A stretch of DNA of 64,000 nucleotides from Paraburkholderia sp. LEh10 (GCF_017814945.1 NZ_JAGIPX010000011.1:1-64000), one strand, 5' to 3'; shown: positions 44,807-54,373, counted from the stretch's first letter. The notes: generated by a model not told the origin, from the sequence alone. Numbers and translations: made by a program.

Positions 44807-45433
44807 ATGAACAAATCTGATCTCACGCCCGATCCCGCGACAGCCATTTACGCCGATACCGCCGACGTGCTCCTCTCCTACTTCGCGGACTGCCGTTTCG
44901 ACCAGTCGCACCTAACGCCGATGCATCTCGCACTTGCTCTCGAATATGCGTATCGGCCGCATCGGAGATTCTGGCGGGACTTCAACGTCACAATGCTGGT
45001 TGACGCCATGTCGCGACACATGCCCGACTGGCGAACGACAGCTGCGATGATGACCGGTGGCGCCGCCCACGAACTACTGAGCGAGCTCGAGCGAATTCTC
45101 CGCATCAACGCGTTCGACGAAACGAACGCGGAAATGTTGCTGGCTCTGCCCGTGGGAGAGCGACCTGGAAACCCTTCCGCAGCATTCGCTTGGATTGCCG
45201 CCGAGCTTGCGAGAAACGGACTGACGACGCAACTCGAGTTCGCGCGACCGGATGGCGAGCGCTGCGGCGAAAAGGCGCTCGACGTCGCGTGCTGCCTTGA
45301 GCAAGCAAGACAAGGCGTTGCCGTCGAACGCACCGGAACCATCGTTGCGAAAGCCTGGCGCGACGCGGTTATGAAGCGGCATGCTCAGCACGACGCTTCG
45401 ACGCGTGAAGCTGTGTCTGCGGGCGTCGTGTGA
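44807..45433 (+). CDS. tail-family hypothetical protein 1
   Basis: A 208-residue soluble protein, paralogous over its whole length to the gene at 59951-60544: YFADCRFDQSHLTPMHLALALE, RFWRDFNVTMLVDA, INAFDETNAEML, then the tail RCGEKALDVACCLEQARQG...ERTGTIVAKAWRDAVMKR. The tail is also present on the SnoaL-like protein at 46380-46811. No catalytic motif or known family is recognised. Confidence 0.7.
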   Translation: MNKSDLTPDPATAIYADTADVLLSYFADCRFDQSHLTPMHLALALEYAYRPHRRFWRDFNVTMLVDAMSRHMPDWRTTAAMMTGGAAHELLSELERILRINAFDETNAEMLLALPVGERPGNPSAAFAWIAAELARNGLTTQLEFARPDGERCGEKALDVACCLEQARQGVAVERTGTIVAKAWRDAVMKRHAQHDASTREAVSAGVV

Positions 45434-45581
45434 CGCATGTTGGAACGTCGCATGGCGAGATGTGGAAACAACCCTGTGTGCAAGGGCCGCTGACCAGGAT
45501 GTGCTGTGTCGCTGCCCGTTCTGCGGAGAGACGGAATTACTGATGCCGCGGCTCCATGAGAAACAAGAACTTGCAAACTAA
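45381..45581 (+). CDS. possible small zinc-ribbon-like protein
   Basis: A 66-codon frame overlapping the end of the previous gene by 53 bases. Cysteines are spaced like a treble-clef or zinc ribbon: CDACW ... CRCPFCGE, comparable to Com-type phage regulators. There is no ribosome site. It may be chance; the paired CxxC motifs are the only support. Confidence 0.35.
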   Translation: MLSTTLRRVKLCLRASCDACWNVAWRDVETTLCARAADQDVLCRCPFCGETELLMPRLHEKQELAN

Positions 45582-45813
45582 TAACGTGGCTTCAGCCCGG
45601 TTCGCGGACCGAAAACGATAGACTGGCCGGATTGTCGGCGCGAATAGGCTAGACTGCCGAAGGCCGTCGGCCATGAATGCTCCTGCTTCACGCGCTGGGA
45701 TATTTGAGCGACCGATTCATCTCGACAGCCGCCTTTGTTGGCGGATCATAAGTTCGAGTTGCCGAGCAGAAGCCCTTTCATCGCACGACTCATCAGCCAA
45801 CGAGGAACTTCAA

Positions 45814-46131
45814 ATGACAGTGCACGCGATTACCGCAGTTCGACTTGATCCGGATTCGCGACGGGTCACCCACGTACTTTGGGGACAAGTATCCGTGAGC
45901 GGAGAACAATTTGAGGTTGTGCCACACGAATCGCCGGTGATCGAGGTGGTCGACGCGCTGGCCAAAGGCGATACGGTGGTGACCGTCTTCCCGCTGGACG
46001 GGCAACGCGTCGCGGGTCCCGAGGTTCGGAGCGTCGTGGATGAGGTGGGCCGCGAATGGATCGAAACGGTGGCGGACAATTCCGGTCCAGGCCGAACGCT
46101 TGCGGATCTGCCGCGAGTCGATCACGAGTAG
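45814..46131 (+). CDS. small hypothetical protein
   Basis: A 105-residue acidic protein with AGGA ahead of the ATG at 45814. The pattern HAITAVRLDPDSRRVTHVLWGQV ... VVDALAKGDTVVTVFPLDG resembles small orphan proteins of Burkholderia plasmids and integrative elements (memory, not a search). Function unknown. Confidence 0.6.
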   Translation: MTVHAITAVRLDPDSRRVTHVLWGQVSVSGEQFEVVPHESPVIEVVDALAKGDTVVTVFPLDGQRVAGPEVRSVVDEVGREWIETVADNSGPGRTLADLPRVDHE

Positions 46132-46379
46132 ACGATAACCGCGCTCGCCACGGAAAGCGGTCTGGGAAAGCACCCAGTTTGGGCCTGATATGTTTGCGGG
46201 CAGGCGCGAACTCGTAGTTGGACCACCAGGAAGGCAAGCCGTCTCGCACCCGTAGCTAAAGGCCGCGTGCGGCCCACGAGCAGACATTCCGTGATAGGGC
46301 AGAATATACTTTGGCCGCCCGACAACAAGCGCTCAATGCCGTTGGCGGCGGCGCAACATAGGCAGTTGTGAGAGTCCAC

Positions 46380-46811
46380 ATGATTCAAATAAGACGACCC
46401 GAAGACGCGCTTCACGCGTTTCAGACCGCCTGGAACAGCCACGACGTGGAGTCCCTCGGAGCATTGTTCCATGAGGATGCCGCGTTCGTGAACAGGTTTG
46501 GACACTACGTGCGCGGCGTCGCTGCGATTATCGAGCTGCATGCCCCCATCCATGCCACCATCTACAGCGATTCCACGCTGGAGAACGAACTGATCGACGT
46601 AGTCGCGATCCACAACGATGCAGCGGTCAAGCACTTCTGGAGTCGACTCACCGCCGGTGCGGCTCATCCGGCGGGCCAGTGCGCGCTGGGCATCCTCGCG
46701 TACCTCGAAAACGCCGAGGTAGGGAAACCGACCGAGCGCATCGGCAGCACCGTTGCTCGCTGGTATCGCGAGTCGGTGATGAAGAGGCAGGCGGAAGTCT
46801 CCGAAGGCTGA
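46380..46811 (+). CDS. truncated SnoaL/SgcJ-like domain joined to the shared C-terminal tail
   Basis: 143 residues. Residues 1-95 have the SgcJ/EcaC NTF2-like pattern (ALHAFQTAWNSHDVESLGALFHEDAAFVNRFG) but the last strands of that fold are missing. From about residue 100 the sequence is instead AYLENAEVGKPTERIGSTVARWYRESVMK, the same tail as the gene at 59951-60544. DNA over the tail is nearly identical for about 28 bases (GCTCGCTGGTATCGCGAGTC and flanks). This is a recombinational fusion. The ATG at 46380 is preferred to the GTG at 46368. Confidence 0.7.
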   Translation: MIQIRRPEDALHAFQTAWNSHDVESLGALFHEDAAFVNRFGHYVRGVAAIIELHAPIHATIYSDSTLENELIDVVAIHNDAAVKHFWSRLTAGAAHPAGQCALGILAYLENAEVGKPTERIGSTVARWYRESVMKRQAEVSEG

Positions 46812-47008
46812 GGCGCGAACGGTTTGAAAGAGAATACGGGCGGCACGACTGGACAAGGACGAGTCGCAAGGTGCCGGCCTCAATCGCCCGGCCAGTCTTG
46901 TTTTCTCCCGAACGTGCCTCCCGTCCGATTCCCACGGGCCTTATCACAAATGTCTATCTGCAGCTTCCCCGTATTGGACGGCATTCTCGGCGTTTACGGG
47001 GCAGCGCG

Positions 47009-47950
47009 TCAGATGACGATTTCATTGTCGTCCTCGTCTTCGTCATCAACGTCGTCGTTGATCTGCCGAGGCATAGTTCCCGGCCGATCGCCTGCCAGCC
47101 ACTCTTTGATGAACGCGAAGCAAGCAGCAGAGTAAGGCTTGTTTCGTTTGACGAAATTGCTCAGGATATCGTTGAGGAGCGTCTTCGCCTCCATCAGGGT
47201 CGCCTCCTTATCAGCTTCGGACGCCATCTTGTCCGCTGACATTACCAGCCTTCGCCAAGCAAATAGCTCCCGCTCCAGTGAAGTCAATCTGGCCGTACGT
47301 GCTGCGACCAACCGTCGGCGGTTCAGGCCGAAGCCGTCTATTGTCGCCTCCGCCTTCATCAAACCAACAGGGTCGAGTTCGGCAGGACGAACAAAGGACC
47401 GGGTTCGCCCACCAAAACTCCCGACAGTAAACTCGAGATAACGATGTGGATCATCGAGCGTTGGATTGATGAGTAACGGCGTTTCTGTATGGAGGTATCC
47501 CCTCGAGGGCGCACATCCCTGACCAGGCATCAAGGGGAAGTAGTTTCCCTTCCCGAGTTTCCTCACAGATCCGTCGGGCAGAAAATGATCAGTCTCCGTG
47601 TTGCAATCACTACATGCGGGGAGTAGATTTGTCCATTCCGAGGCGAGCCACCAATAGCCAATTGTAGCTGCAGGGGCTCGCGTCAGCTGCACTCCCCCCT
47701 TGGGCCGAAAATGCTCAACCTGGACCCCTTGATTCACGAATCTCGACTCGCAGTACGCGCACTTCTTTTCAAAAATCGCGTCAAGCGCCTGCTTCACCTC
47801 CGAGTTTCGATAAACATTAAAGCCGGAGAACGCCGGGAAACCAGCGGGTTTCGTCGCGTAGTAATCAGAAGCTCGCTTTTGTTCGTTCGTCGCGCTGTCG
47901 CTTCGCAAAACCCCGGGTTCGCTGCCAAATGGCCGGTCTCGTTTAATCAC
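47009..47950 (-). CDS. HNH endonuclease, PtuB/TIGR02646-like
   Basis: A 313-residue nuclease. Zinc-binding CAYC (64-67) and CSDC (113-116) frame the HNH core VEHFRPKG, with WWLASEWTNLLPAC and GNYFPL as in TIGR02646/PtuB proteins. The last 30 residues are a run of Asp/Glu. The GTG start overlaps the stop of the upstream ATPase gene by 8 bases (GTGATTAA), so the two are translationally coupled. It is the separate nuclease of a Septu-like defence pair. Confidence 0.88.
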   Translation of the reverse strand: MIKRDRPFGSEPGVLRSDSATNEQKRASDYYATKPAGFPAFSGFNVYRNSEVKQALDAIFEKKCAYCESRFVNQGVQVEHFRPKGGVQLTRAPAATIGYWWLASEWTNLLPACSDCNTETDHFLPDGSVRKLGKGNYFPLMPGQGCAPSRGYLHTETPLLINPTLDDPHRYLEFTVGSFGGRTRSFVRPAELDPVGLMKAEATIDGFGLNRRRLVAARTARLTSLERELFAWRRLVMSADKMASEADKEATLMEAKTLLNDILSNFVKRNKPYSAACFAFIKEWLAGDRPGTMPRQINDDVDDEDEDDNEIVI

Positions 47951-50102
47951 CTAGCAGCCCCTTGTACTCTTCATCACGTTGCACGAGCTCTTCGATGATC
48001 TGGATCGCGTCCTCCGAAAGTTCCCCTCCATCTCCAACATTTCGCAAGGTGGCAAGTTGTTTGTCTATCACGCGATACATGATTCTTTCGCGCTGGGTCA
48101 CGCCCATCAGACCTTCGTCATGCAGAGACTCTTCAAGTCCTCGCAGCTCATCTCGCTCACCAGCGTTCAAACGAGAATCACCCCGCGCCAACAGATCGTA
48201 GTACCGGACAAACTCACCATCCAGTTTCTCGTCCAACGTAGTATTGAGCCCAAACAAGTCGGATGTGAGAAGCTGATCGATGAATAGCCCGTCGATGTCT
48301 CCCGGCGCCGACCGAGCTGACAGGGTCCCCTCTTGGGACGCATTCAGGATCTTGACATCTTGTCCACGGACGCCTCGCAAGGTCAAAGGGTCGTGTGTGC
48401 TGTAGATGAAATGAATCATCGGGAACGCCCGTCGCAGTCGCTCTACGATACGAAGCCTCCAGGCCGGATGCAGGTGGGCGTCCAGTTCATCAATCAAGAC
48501 TGTCGCTTGCCCTCCTAAAGCACTGTCCCCCCAAGAGTACACGACCTCCAAAATATCGGTCGCAAGGGAGAATATATTCTGCAACCCGGAGCTCATTGCA
48601 TCGATCGGCTGCTCGCGTCCACTTACTCGCACTTCGATCTTCGAGTCTACGATGTCCACCATCGCAGTCGGATCCAGCATCAACTGTTGCACGAGGTCTG
48701 CTGCATCACGCAATCTTTGCCCCCTTAGCTTCGTGAACCAGCCGTGCGGCCCATTAATCTTTGTATGTTCATCAAAAAGCGATAGCAGACGGAAATCATT
48801 GCGACGTTGCTTTTGCAACATGACTTTCCGAGCTAGCAGGCGGTACGCCCCGTACGCAAGGACAGGAGACGGCGCTGAAGCGAATCCGCCAAACCTACGA
48901 CTAGTTTTCTCGAATGTCAGGACGTTCGCCTCATCGGAGTGCCAGAACTCGAGCCTTATCTCCCCATCTAACGCATCCTCGAAGAGAATCGTCTTCGCGT
49001 CGTCGATGATCTCCGATGCTACAACCGGTCCAGCCAGTCCAAGCGCCAAAGCCTGAAGCAGAGAAGTTTTGCCGACACCGTTTGCCCCAACGAACGCGAC
49101 CCATTGGGCGTCTTTCCCTTCAGGCATCGGGAAGTCAACGTTGGCCTCCCGAATTCCCTTGAAGTTTCGGATTTTAATGCGACGGATCGGCCGTGCACGC
49201 CGGTGCGTTTGCCCAAAAAAATATCGCGAACCTCTCGCGTGGTTGCGCGCTTCAATCTCACGGTCAACCTCGTCCGGGTTGATCGACCCGATAGCGTCGA
49301 GGATTTCTCGAAAATGCGATTCCGATATCGAATGCAAATCCTTCCTACGAACTCTTTTTGGCAGCAACCCATGTAACAGAAGGGCTATCGCGCCCGAGAA
49401 GCTCGCCTCAGGCGCAAGTACGTCTCTAACTTGGTCGAACATCAGAGACGAGCCTGACCTCTCCCTTCGTTCGAAGGCATCATTCCATTTCGAAACAAAC
49501 GCACCCAGCGCATCCTCGCGACCGTCAAGCAATTCTTGACGATTCAGGTTCAGAAGTGAAATTGTCTCAGCTCCTCGCCATGTGAGACCATACATCCTTC
49601 CTGACGGCGCTACGGTCAAATGCTTTTCTACCCTATCGTAGGCTGGATCAATCAGCGCTGGATTCTCAGTCCGGCGTAACGACTCCAAACTCGCACCTAA
49701 TTCGCCACGCCCTCTAAGTATGGGAAATAGATTACCCTTTATCGATACGCACGTATGGCATGCGTAGTAAAGGTTTTCCCACTCCACCGCTAGCCAGCAA
49801 TAATGAAGGCGGTCTATTCTTCCCCTTCCCCGGTCTGCCGCCCGTAAGGGTCGGAAATGATCTATGCCCCAAACGTTGCTATCGACTACAGCGTATCTTT
49901 CACAGTAAGCGCATTTACCATAGGTCCACTCGCGCAGTGCACTTTGCACTTCGTCCCGGTCATTATTCTCCAACCCAAACTCGGGAGGCCTGTGAAAATC
50001 GGGCCGCTCCAGGTATTCACGAATTTTTTGCCTGTACAATTCCGCCCTTTCGGAAGAAAAAAACTGCGGAGTGCGTGCTTGAGAACGATTCAATTGTCGC
50101 AT
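47943..50102 (-). CDS. HNH domain fused to a PtuA-like AAA ATPase (Septu-like)
   Basis: 719 residues. Residues 1-130 are an HNH module of PtuB type (CAYC 64-67, IDHFRP, CHTC 115-118, GNLFPI). After a helical linker, an SMC/RecF-type ATPase begins at about 307 (IRRIKIRNFKGIREANVDF), with Walker A GANGVGKTS at 339-347, a SSGLQN signature near 504, Walker B VLIDEL at 535-540 and the H-loop STHDP. Standard PtuA lacks the HNH fusion. It forms an operon with the HNH gene downstream. AGGA precedes the ATG. Confidence 0.88.
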   Translation of the reverse strand: MRQLNRSQARTPQFFSSERAELYRQKIREYLERPDFHRPPEFGLENNDRDEVQSALREWTYGKCAYCERYAVVDSNVWGIDHFRPLRAADRGRGRIDRLHYCWLAVEWENLYYACHTCVSIKGNLFPILRGRGELGASLESLRRTENPALIDPAYDRVEKHLTVAPSGRMYGLTWRGAETISLLNLNRQELLDGREDALGAFVSKWNDAFERRERSGSSLMFDQVRDVLAPEASFSGAIALLLHGLLPKRVRRKDLHSISESHFREILDAIGSINPDEVDREIEARNHARGSRYFFGQTHRRARPIRRIKIRNFKGIREANVDFPMPEGKDAQWVAFVGANGVGKTSLLQALALGLAGPVVASEIIDDAKTILFEDALDGEIRLEFWHSDEANVLTFEKTSRRFGGFASAPSPVLAYGAYRLLARKVMLQKQRRNDFRLLSLFDEHTKINGPHGWFTKLRGQRLRDAADLVQQLMLDPTAMVDIVDSKIEVRVSGREQPIDAMSSGLQNIFSLATDILEVVYSWGDSALGGQATVLIDELDAHLHPAWRLRIVERLRRAFPMIHFIYSTHDPLTLRGVRGQDVKILNASQEGTLSARSAPGDIDGLFIDQLLTSDLFGLNTTLDEKLDGEFVRYYDLLARGDSRLNAGERDELRGLEESLHDEGLMGVTQRERIMYRVIDKQLATLRNVGDGGELSEDAIQIIEELVQRDEEYKGLLGD

Positions 50103-50189
50103 TGTGTCCTATCTCTTTGACCAGATAGCGATTCGTTATTCTTAAAGGAAGCAAAGCAACCCTCAGCGGCCTCCGAGGATGTAATAGGC

Positions 50190-51584
50190 TTAAAGGTCCG
50201 GCCTTTGAAAGCGCACCCAATTGTCCGGTGCGGAAATGGTCAACGAATGCGTAGCCCTGGAAATTGCAACATAGAAGAGCTTCGCCTGCGCACGTTGCTC
50301 TCGGGCGAAATGCGAGGCGTCGGGCACCACCACGTGATCGAACTCAAGCCCCTTCAGTAACAATGGCGTTGACACAGTTCTCTGCGGAAGCCGACGTCCC
50401 GCGAGGCTCGCACGCTGCCTTACTCGCTCAGCAGCCTCTGTCATCGATACACAGCGGCCAGCCGCAACATCCGCCATGGCGCGCTCGACATCGCGCCAAA
50501 GCTCTCTGCGGTAGAGCTGGTAGCGCGCACGCCGAGGAATCAACGACAAGACTGTCGCCCCCGCCTCCGCTGCGCCGGGACCAAAAAGATTGGCTACTGC
50601 TAGCCTAATTCTCGCATTGGTTGTCAGATCGGCAAGATTGTCCTCCTCGCCATCCTCTAGCGCCTTCACATTGACGCAATCGTCTACGAGACTCGTGATG
50701 ACATCGACTCGGCTTTGACGTGAATCGCAAGTATCCCAAGCTGTGCAGAACTCTTGCAACCGCCTCGCAGCCACCTCTTCAATAGCCTGGTAGCCACCGC
50801 CCGCTGCGCGAGCCAGTCGGTAACAGATTCCCTTATTGCAATGAATAGCAGCGACGCTGCCTTGAACGCCGTCGAACCCATCGAACAACGGCCCCATATC
50901 GAACGCCGTATCGGCGCGGTGGAAAGCGACCGGTCCGACCGATAGGTCAATTCCCTCACCCCGCATCAGCCTCTCCCGAACCTCCGCAATCCACTCTCCA
51001 AGCTCCGGATTACGATTCTCCCAACGATGAGGAACATCAAGCTCATCGACCAGGGGAAACCACGGGAAGATGGTCGTCGCCCAGTTGAGAGTCGCACCGG
51101 CGAACTCGAAGATGCCTTGCATCGGATCGCCAAAGACCAGAGTCGGGACGATGTTGGATAACGTCGTCGCAAGCTCATGCTGCAAGCCGTTGCAATCTTG
51201 ATACTCGTCGATCAGAATGCGGTCGTAGGAGGCTTCGACCACTTGACGAACCGCGTCGATAACAAGAGCTCGAATGGTTCCTCTGTATAGGTCGTCCCAC
51301 TGCGCCCCTTGCGGCATACCTTCGCAAGGCTGTGCAATTCCGGGGAAGGCATGGGCATACCGCATTGACCAGCCAGCGATTGTATCAACCACTGCCGCCG
51401 CATGCGGTACTTTCAAACGCCTGAGCCTCGACCGGATGGCATGGACCCCGGCGTGGGTATGAGTAAGAATTAGCGTACGTCGTCCGAGCGCCGCTACCTT
51501 GGCGATCTGCTCAGTTTTTCCGTGCCCTGCCGGCGCGACGATGGCTCCTTTACTGAAGCCCAAAAGCTCTTCGGCTTCAAGCAT
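50190..51584 (-). CDS. gajB: UvrD/Rep-type helicase, GajB-like (Gabija)
   Basis: A 464-residue superfamily 1 helicase: Walker A APAGHGKTEQ (17-26), DEYQD (126-130), and C-terminal motifs GLEFDHVVVPDA and LFYVAISRATHSL. Its length and pairing fit GajB, the nucleotide-sensing helicase of Gabija. The ATG overlaps the end of the GajA-like gene by 8 bases (ATGCTTGA). It ends 88 bases before the next (Septu-like) operon on the same strand. Confidence 0.87.
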   Translation of the reverse strand: MLEAEELLGFSKGAIVAPAGHGKTEQIAKVAALGRRTLILTHTHAGVHAIRSRLRRLKVPHAAAVVDTIAGWSMRYAHAFPGIAQPCEGMPQGAQWDDLYRGTIRALVIDAVRQVVEASYDRILIDEYQDCNGLQHELATTLSNIVPTLVFGDPMQGIFEFAGATLNWATTIFPWFPLVDELDVPHRWENRNPELGEWIAEVRERLMRGEGIDLSVGPVAFHRADTAFDMGPLFDGFDGVQGSVAAIHCNKGICYRLARAAGGGYQAIEEVAARRLQEFCTAWDTCDSRQSRVDVITSLVDDCVNVKALEDGEEDNLADLTTNARIRLAVANLFGPGAAEAGATVLSLIPRRARYQLYRRELWRDVERAMADVAAGRCVSMTEAAERVRQRASLAGRRLPQRTVSTPLLLKGLEFDHVVVPDASHFAREQRAQAKLFYVAISRATHSLTISAPDNWVRFQRPDL

Positions 51585-53301
51585 ATAACCAAGCCTCAGC
51601 AGCGGCCAGCGCTAGTGCCATCGGGGATTCGGGGCGCGTCATTGCAATGTCCCACGCAATAGGAGCGAGACCGCGACCGATGCGTTGATCCTTGAACCAC
51701 TTCTTCGCGCCGAAGACTCCTGAGATCTTCTCGCGCAACTCGTGTCCATTGAACTCAGAAATCAGCTCCCACACCGCAAAATCGTCCATTATTACCAAGC
51801 GATTCAGGCCCAACGCAGCGCAAAGGTTGTCGTTGATCTTCCCTACCCCACGTTCCTCGCGGGCGTATTCAAGCAGACGCTGAACCTGCCGGTCGGTCGC
51901 CGCAGAAAACAATGCGTGCTCGGAGTCCAACCCACCTCCGTACTCAAACACCGGAATCTCTGCTCCATCCAGCGAAGCCGCTGCCTCCTCCGTCAACGGC
52001 ACATCGGAGTCGCGGAAAACTGCGACCGAATATCCCAATTGTGCCAGTCCCAATGCCATTGACACAGTTTGCCCGCCGTTGCCATCCGCAACCGACGCCC
52101 CCTTGTGTTCACATGGCAAATCCTCATGACGTGGTGGCCAGAACTCCCGCAGACCGTTAAGCATACCCACTTCGGTCATCCCCTCGCTGACCAGGATGCG
52201 GCGCGCGAACAGCGCGCGCGGGTTGAACCGCATCAGAGCATGGATGGGGTCGGGCGCCGCGGGCTTGGTCAGCATAGTCGCGCGGTCCGGGCGTGACGTC
52301 CGACAGACGAAGAGCGACCCTGCTCCTGCCTCGGCCAATGCGACCTCAGAATGAGTCGTAAGGATGATCTGACCAACTGGTCGATTCGCCTCGGACGCGA
52401 CGGTCTGGTCCCGCCGAAGCTGGGAGATTGCACCCATGATGCGATGAGGCTCGAGCCCATGTTCGATTTCATCGACGAGAACGATGGCGCCTTCCGATAC
52501 GGCGGACTTCTGGATCGCAAGGGTCGCCAGGCGCCTGGTTCCCAATCCGGCCATTCGCAAAGGAATTCCCAGGTCGTGCAGGGCGATGGAGCCAGTGGAG
52601 AGACCCCCGCGACCAAGTTCTAGCCCGGGTGCGTACGCCCCTTCGACATAGGCACCCATGCCTTTGGCAAACCCTTCAGCCGCCGTCGCGGCCTCCATCA
52701 GAGCCTCGATCTCGTGCAAACCCGCGCTGTCTCGAGCAGCCTTGTAGGCTTGCGCCAATCTGGCCGAGGCCTCCTCGTTGTCGCCCGTTAGTCGAGATAG
52801 CACAGACCCTTGACCCCACGCCAGGTGCCGAGCGTCATCACCCGCTAGACGAACAAGACCGAAGAGAGCGCGATCGCGATTGGAAAGTGTCCGTGTGTCT
52901 TCGATTCGATCGCAGCAAACCTCCCAAACTGGCTCTAAGGTCGCATCTACGCTGAGCCGAACGGTTAGGACCGGCTCGTCGTCATTGTCGGCCTCATCCC
53001 GGATCGCACCCTCGGAGGACCAGCCGCGGATATAAAGCCCGAACCGCTCATCCGACTTGAGGGTTCTGGACAGCTCGCCCACCGTGACTTCGATTTCAAT
53101 CGTCTTCGTGGTGTCACCGCCGATGAAATCCGCCTCAGTAAATGAGAACCACCGGGAAGACAACGTTGCTTCTATCGCGTCAAGGGCTGTCGACTTGCCG
53201 GAATCACCGGGGCCAATCAGACAACAGAACGAGAGCCCGGGGGACCAGTCTAACGATGCGATGCCCCGAAAATTTGTGACCTTAAGTTGTCGTATTTGCA
53301 T
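51577..53301 (-). CDS. gajA: OLD-family ATPase-TOPRIM nuclease, GajA-like (Gabija)
   Basis: About 574 residues. The N-terminal ABC-type ATPase begins IRQLKVTNFRGIASLDW, with Walker A IGPGDSGKST near 31-40 and Walker B VLVDEIEHGLEPH near 276. The C-terminal TOPRIM has the catalytic Glu in ILVSEGMTEV (about 375) and the Asp pair in VAVFRDSDVP (about 433). GajA is a sequence-specific DNA-nicking enzyme held off by nucleotides until phage depletes them. The ATG at 53301 has GGAGG seven bases upstream; one at 53307 is too close to it. Confidence 0.88.
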   Translation of the reverse strand: MQIRQLKVTNFRGIASLDWSPGLSFCCLIGPGDSGKSTALDAIEATLSSRWFSFTEADFIGGDTTKTIEIEVTVGELSRTLKSDERFGLYIRGWSSEGAIRDEADNDDEPVLTVRLSVDATLEPVWEVCCDRIEDTRTLSNRDRALFGLVRLAGDDARHLAWGQGSVLSRLTGDNEEASARLAQAYKAARDSAGLHEIEALMEAATAAEGFAKGMGAYVEGAYAPGLELGRGGLSTGSIALHDLGIPLRMAGLGTRRLATLAIQKSAVSEGAIVLVDEIEHGLEPHRIMGAISQLRRDQTVASEANRPVGQIILTTHSEVALAEAGAGSLFVCRTSRPDRATMLTKPAAPDPIHALMRFNPRALFARRILVSEGMTEVGMLNGLREFWPPRHEDLPCEHKGASVADGNGGQTVSMALGLAQLGYSVAVFRDSDVPLTEEAAASLDGAEIPVFEYGGGLDSEHALFSAATDRQVQRLLEYAREERGVGKINDNLCAALGLNRLVIMDDFAVWELISEFNGHELREKISGVFGAKKWFKDQRIGRGLAPIAWDIAMTRPESPMALALAAAEAWLYA

Positions 53302-53482
53302 TTCCATCCCTCCGGGGCGTTAGAGGCCAATAGCCCATGCTTCATCCCGTGAGCGTCCACAGTACCTCCAGACGCCCTTAGTCGATGCTCGCCATCAATC
53401 AATCGATCTACATTGGCACGCCGAAAAATGACTCCGCGAGAAGCGCCGCCGTGATACTTCAGGCGGCCTTCACACGTCTCGA

Positions 53483-54373
53483 TTACGAAACCCGTTCCGG
53501 CTTGCTGGAGAACCACTGCTCTAGGCGAAGCATCGAATCATAGAGCGATCGCCAACAATTCAGGGCGACATCCGAAGCCAATGCCCGTCGTTCATCATCC
53601 GCAAGACTATTGGTGGATGCGCTTTGACGAAGACTTTTGTCCACCACTTCGGTCAACGCCAACATTCGCCTTTTCTCACGGTTTCGCAGAAACACGGCTT
53701 GGAACACAAGGGCAGCCAAGGCGCCGATGACTAGCGCCATAAACGACACGCGAGAAGAGTATCGCTGCAGCCACGGAAGCTTTGCAACCTGGCTTTCAGA
53801 GAAGTGCGCGGGATCCCATGGGCGGCTATCGAAACCGGGGGCAGTTGCAGACACTGCAAGTTGCGGAGCAGCTTTTCCCGCGAAGTAGAGTTCAAACTGT
53901 CTGCCCGCGCCGCCTTCACGTCTGTTGACCGACGGCACCTTGAATGAGAATGCGAGAGCTTGGCCGTGGGCGACCGGTTTCATCGTTTGCTCTAGTTCGA
54001 AGTCTTCGACGCCCCCGTCGAGCATCCTTGCCCCAACGTACACAGGCAACGTGCCGTCGGCATTCGTCGCCGTGATGAGGATCTGCACCTCGGGTGCGTC
54101 TCGATCCGAATAGTTATAGAGGTAGACATCGGTGCCGGCGATGGTGTCGATTCGTTGGTTCGTCTGCGTGTTCTCGTAAGTGAAACGCACATTCGGAACC
54201 GGCGAATGTGATCCCCATGTCAATTCCGGTACTTTCTGGATATCCAACATTCTTGTGTGATTCTCAGCCTTGTCGGCATCGAGGGCTGCCTCAAACTGCC
54301 CGAGATATCCGACAAGAACGCCCACTAGCGCGGTCGCGCCAAAACTCATTACAGACTTCAACGAAACTGCCAT
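53483..54373 (-). CDS. two-helix membrane protein of unknown function
   Basis: 296 residues. An N-terminal transmembrane helix (about 8-25) is followed by a beta-rich extracytoplasmic domain (30-195), a second helix (VSFMALVIGALAALVFQAVFL, about 210-230) and a cytoplasmic helical tail. GAGGG precedes the ATG. It lies upstream of gajA on the same strand, 182 bases away, so it may be an accessory of the Gabija locus or unrelated. The 175-base space before gajA holds an 88-codon frame that overlaps both genes and is not called. Confidence 0.7.
   Translation of the reverse strand: MAVSLKSVMSFGATALVGVLVGYLGQFEAALDADKAENHTRMLDIQKVPELTWGSHSPVPNVRFTYENTQTNQRIDTIAGTDVYLYNYSDRDAPEVQILITATNADGTLPVYVGARMLDGGVEDFELEQTMKPVAHGQALAFSFKVPSVNRREGGAGRQFELYFAGKAAPQLAVSATAPGFDSRPWDPAHFSESQVAKLPWLQRYSSRVSFMALVIGALAALVFQAVFLRNREKRRMLALTEVVDKSLRQSASTNSLADDERRALASDVALNCWRSLYDSMLRLEQWFSSKPERVS

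Noticed and set aside
53250..53516. An 88-codon minus-strand gene between the membrane protein and gajA
   Set aside because: It overlaps the ends of both neighbours, has no ribosome site, and its last 20 codons are gajA sequence in another frame.
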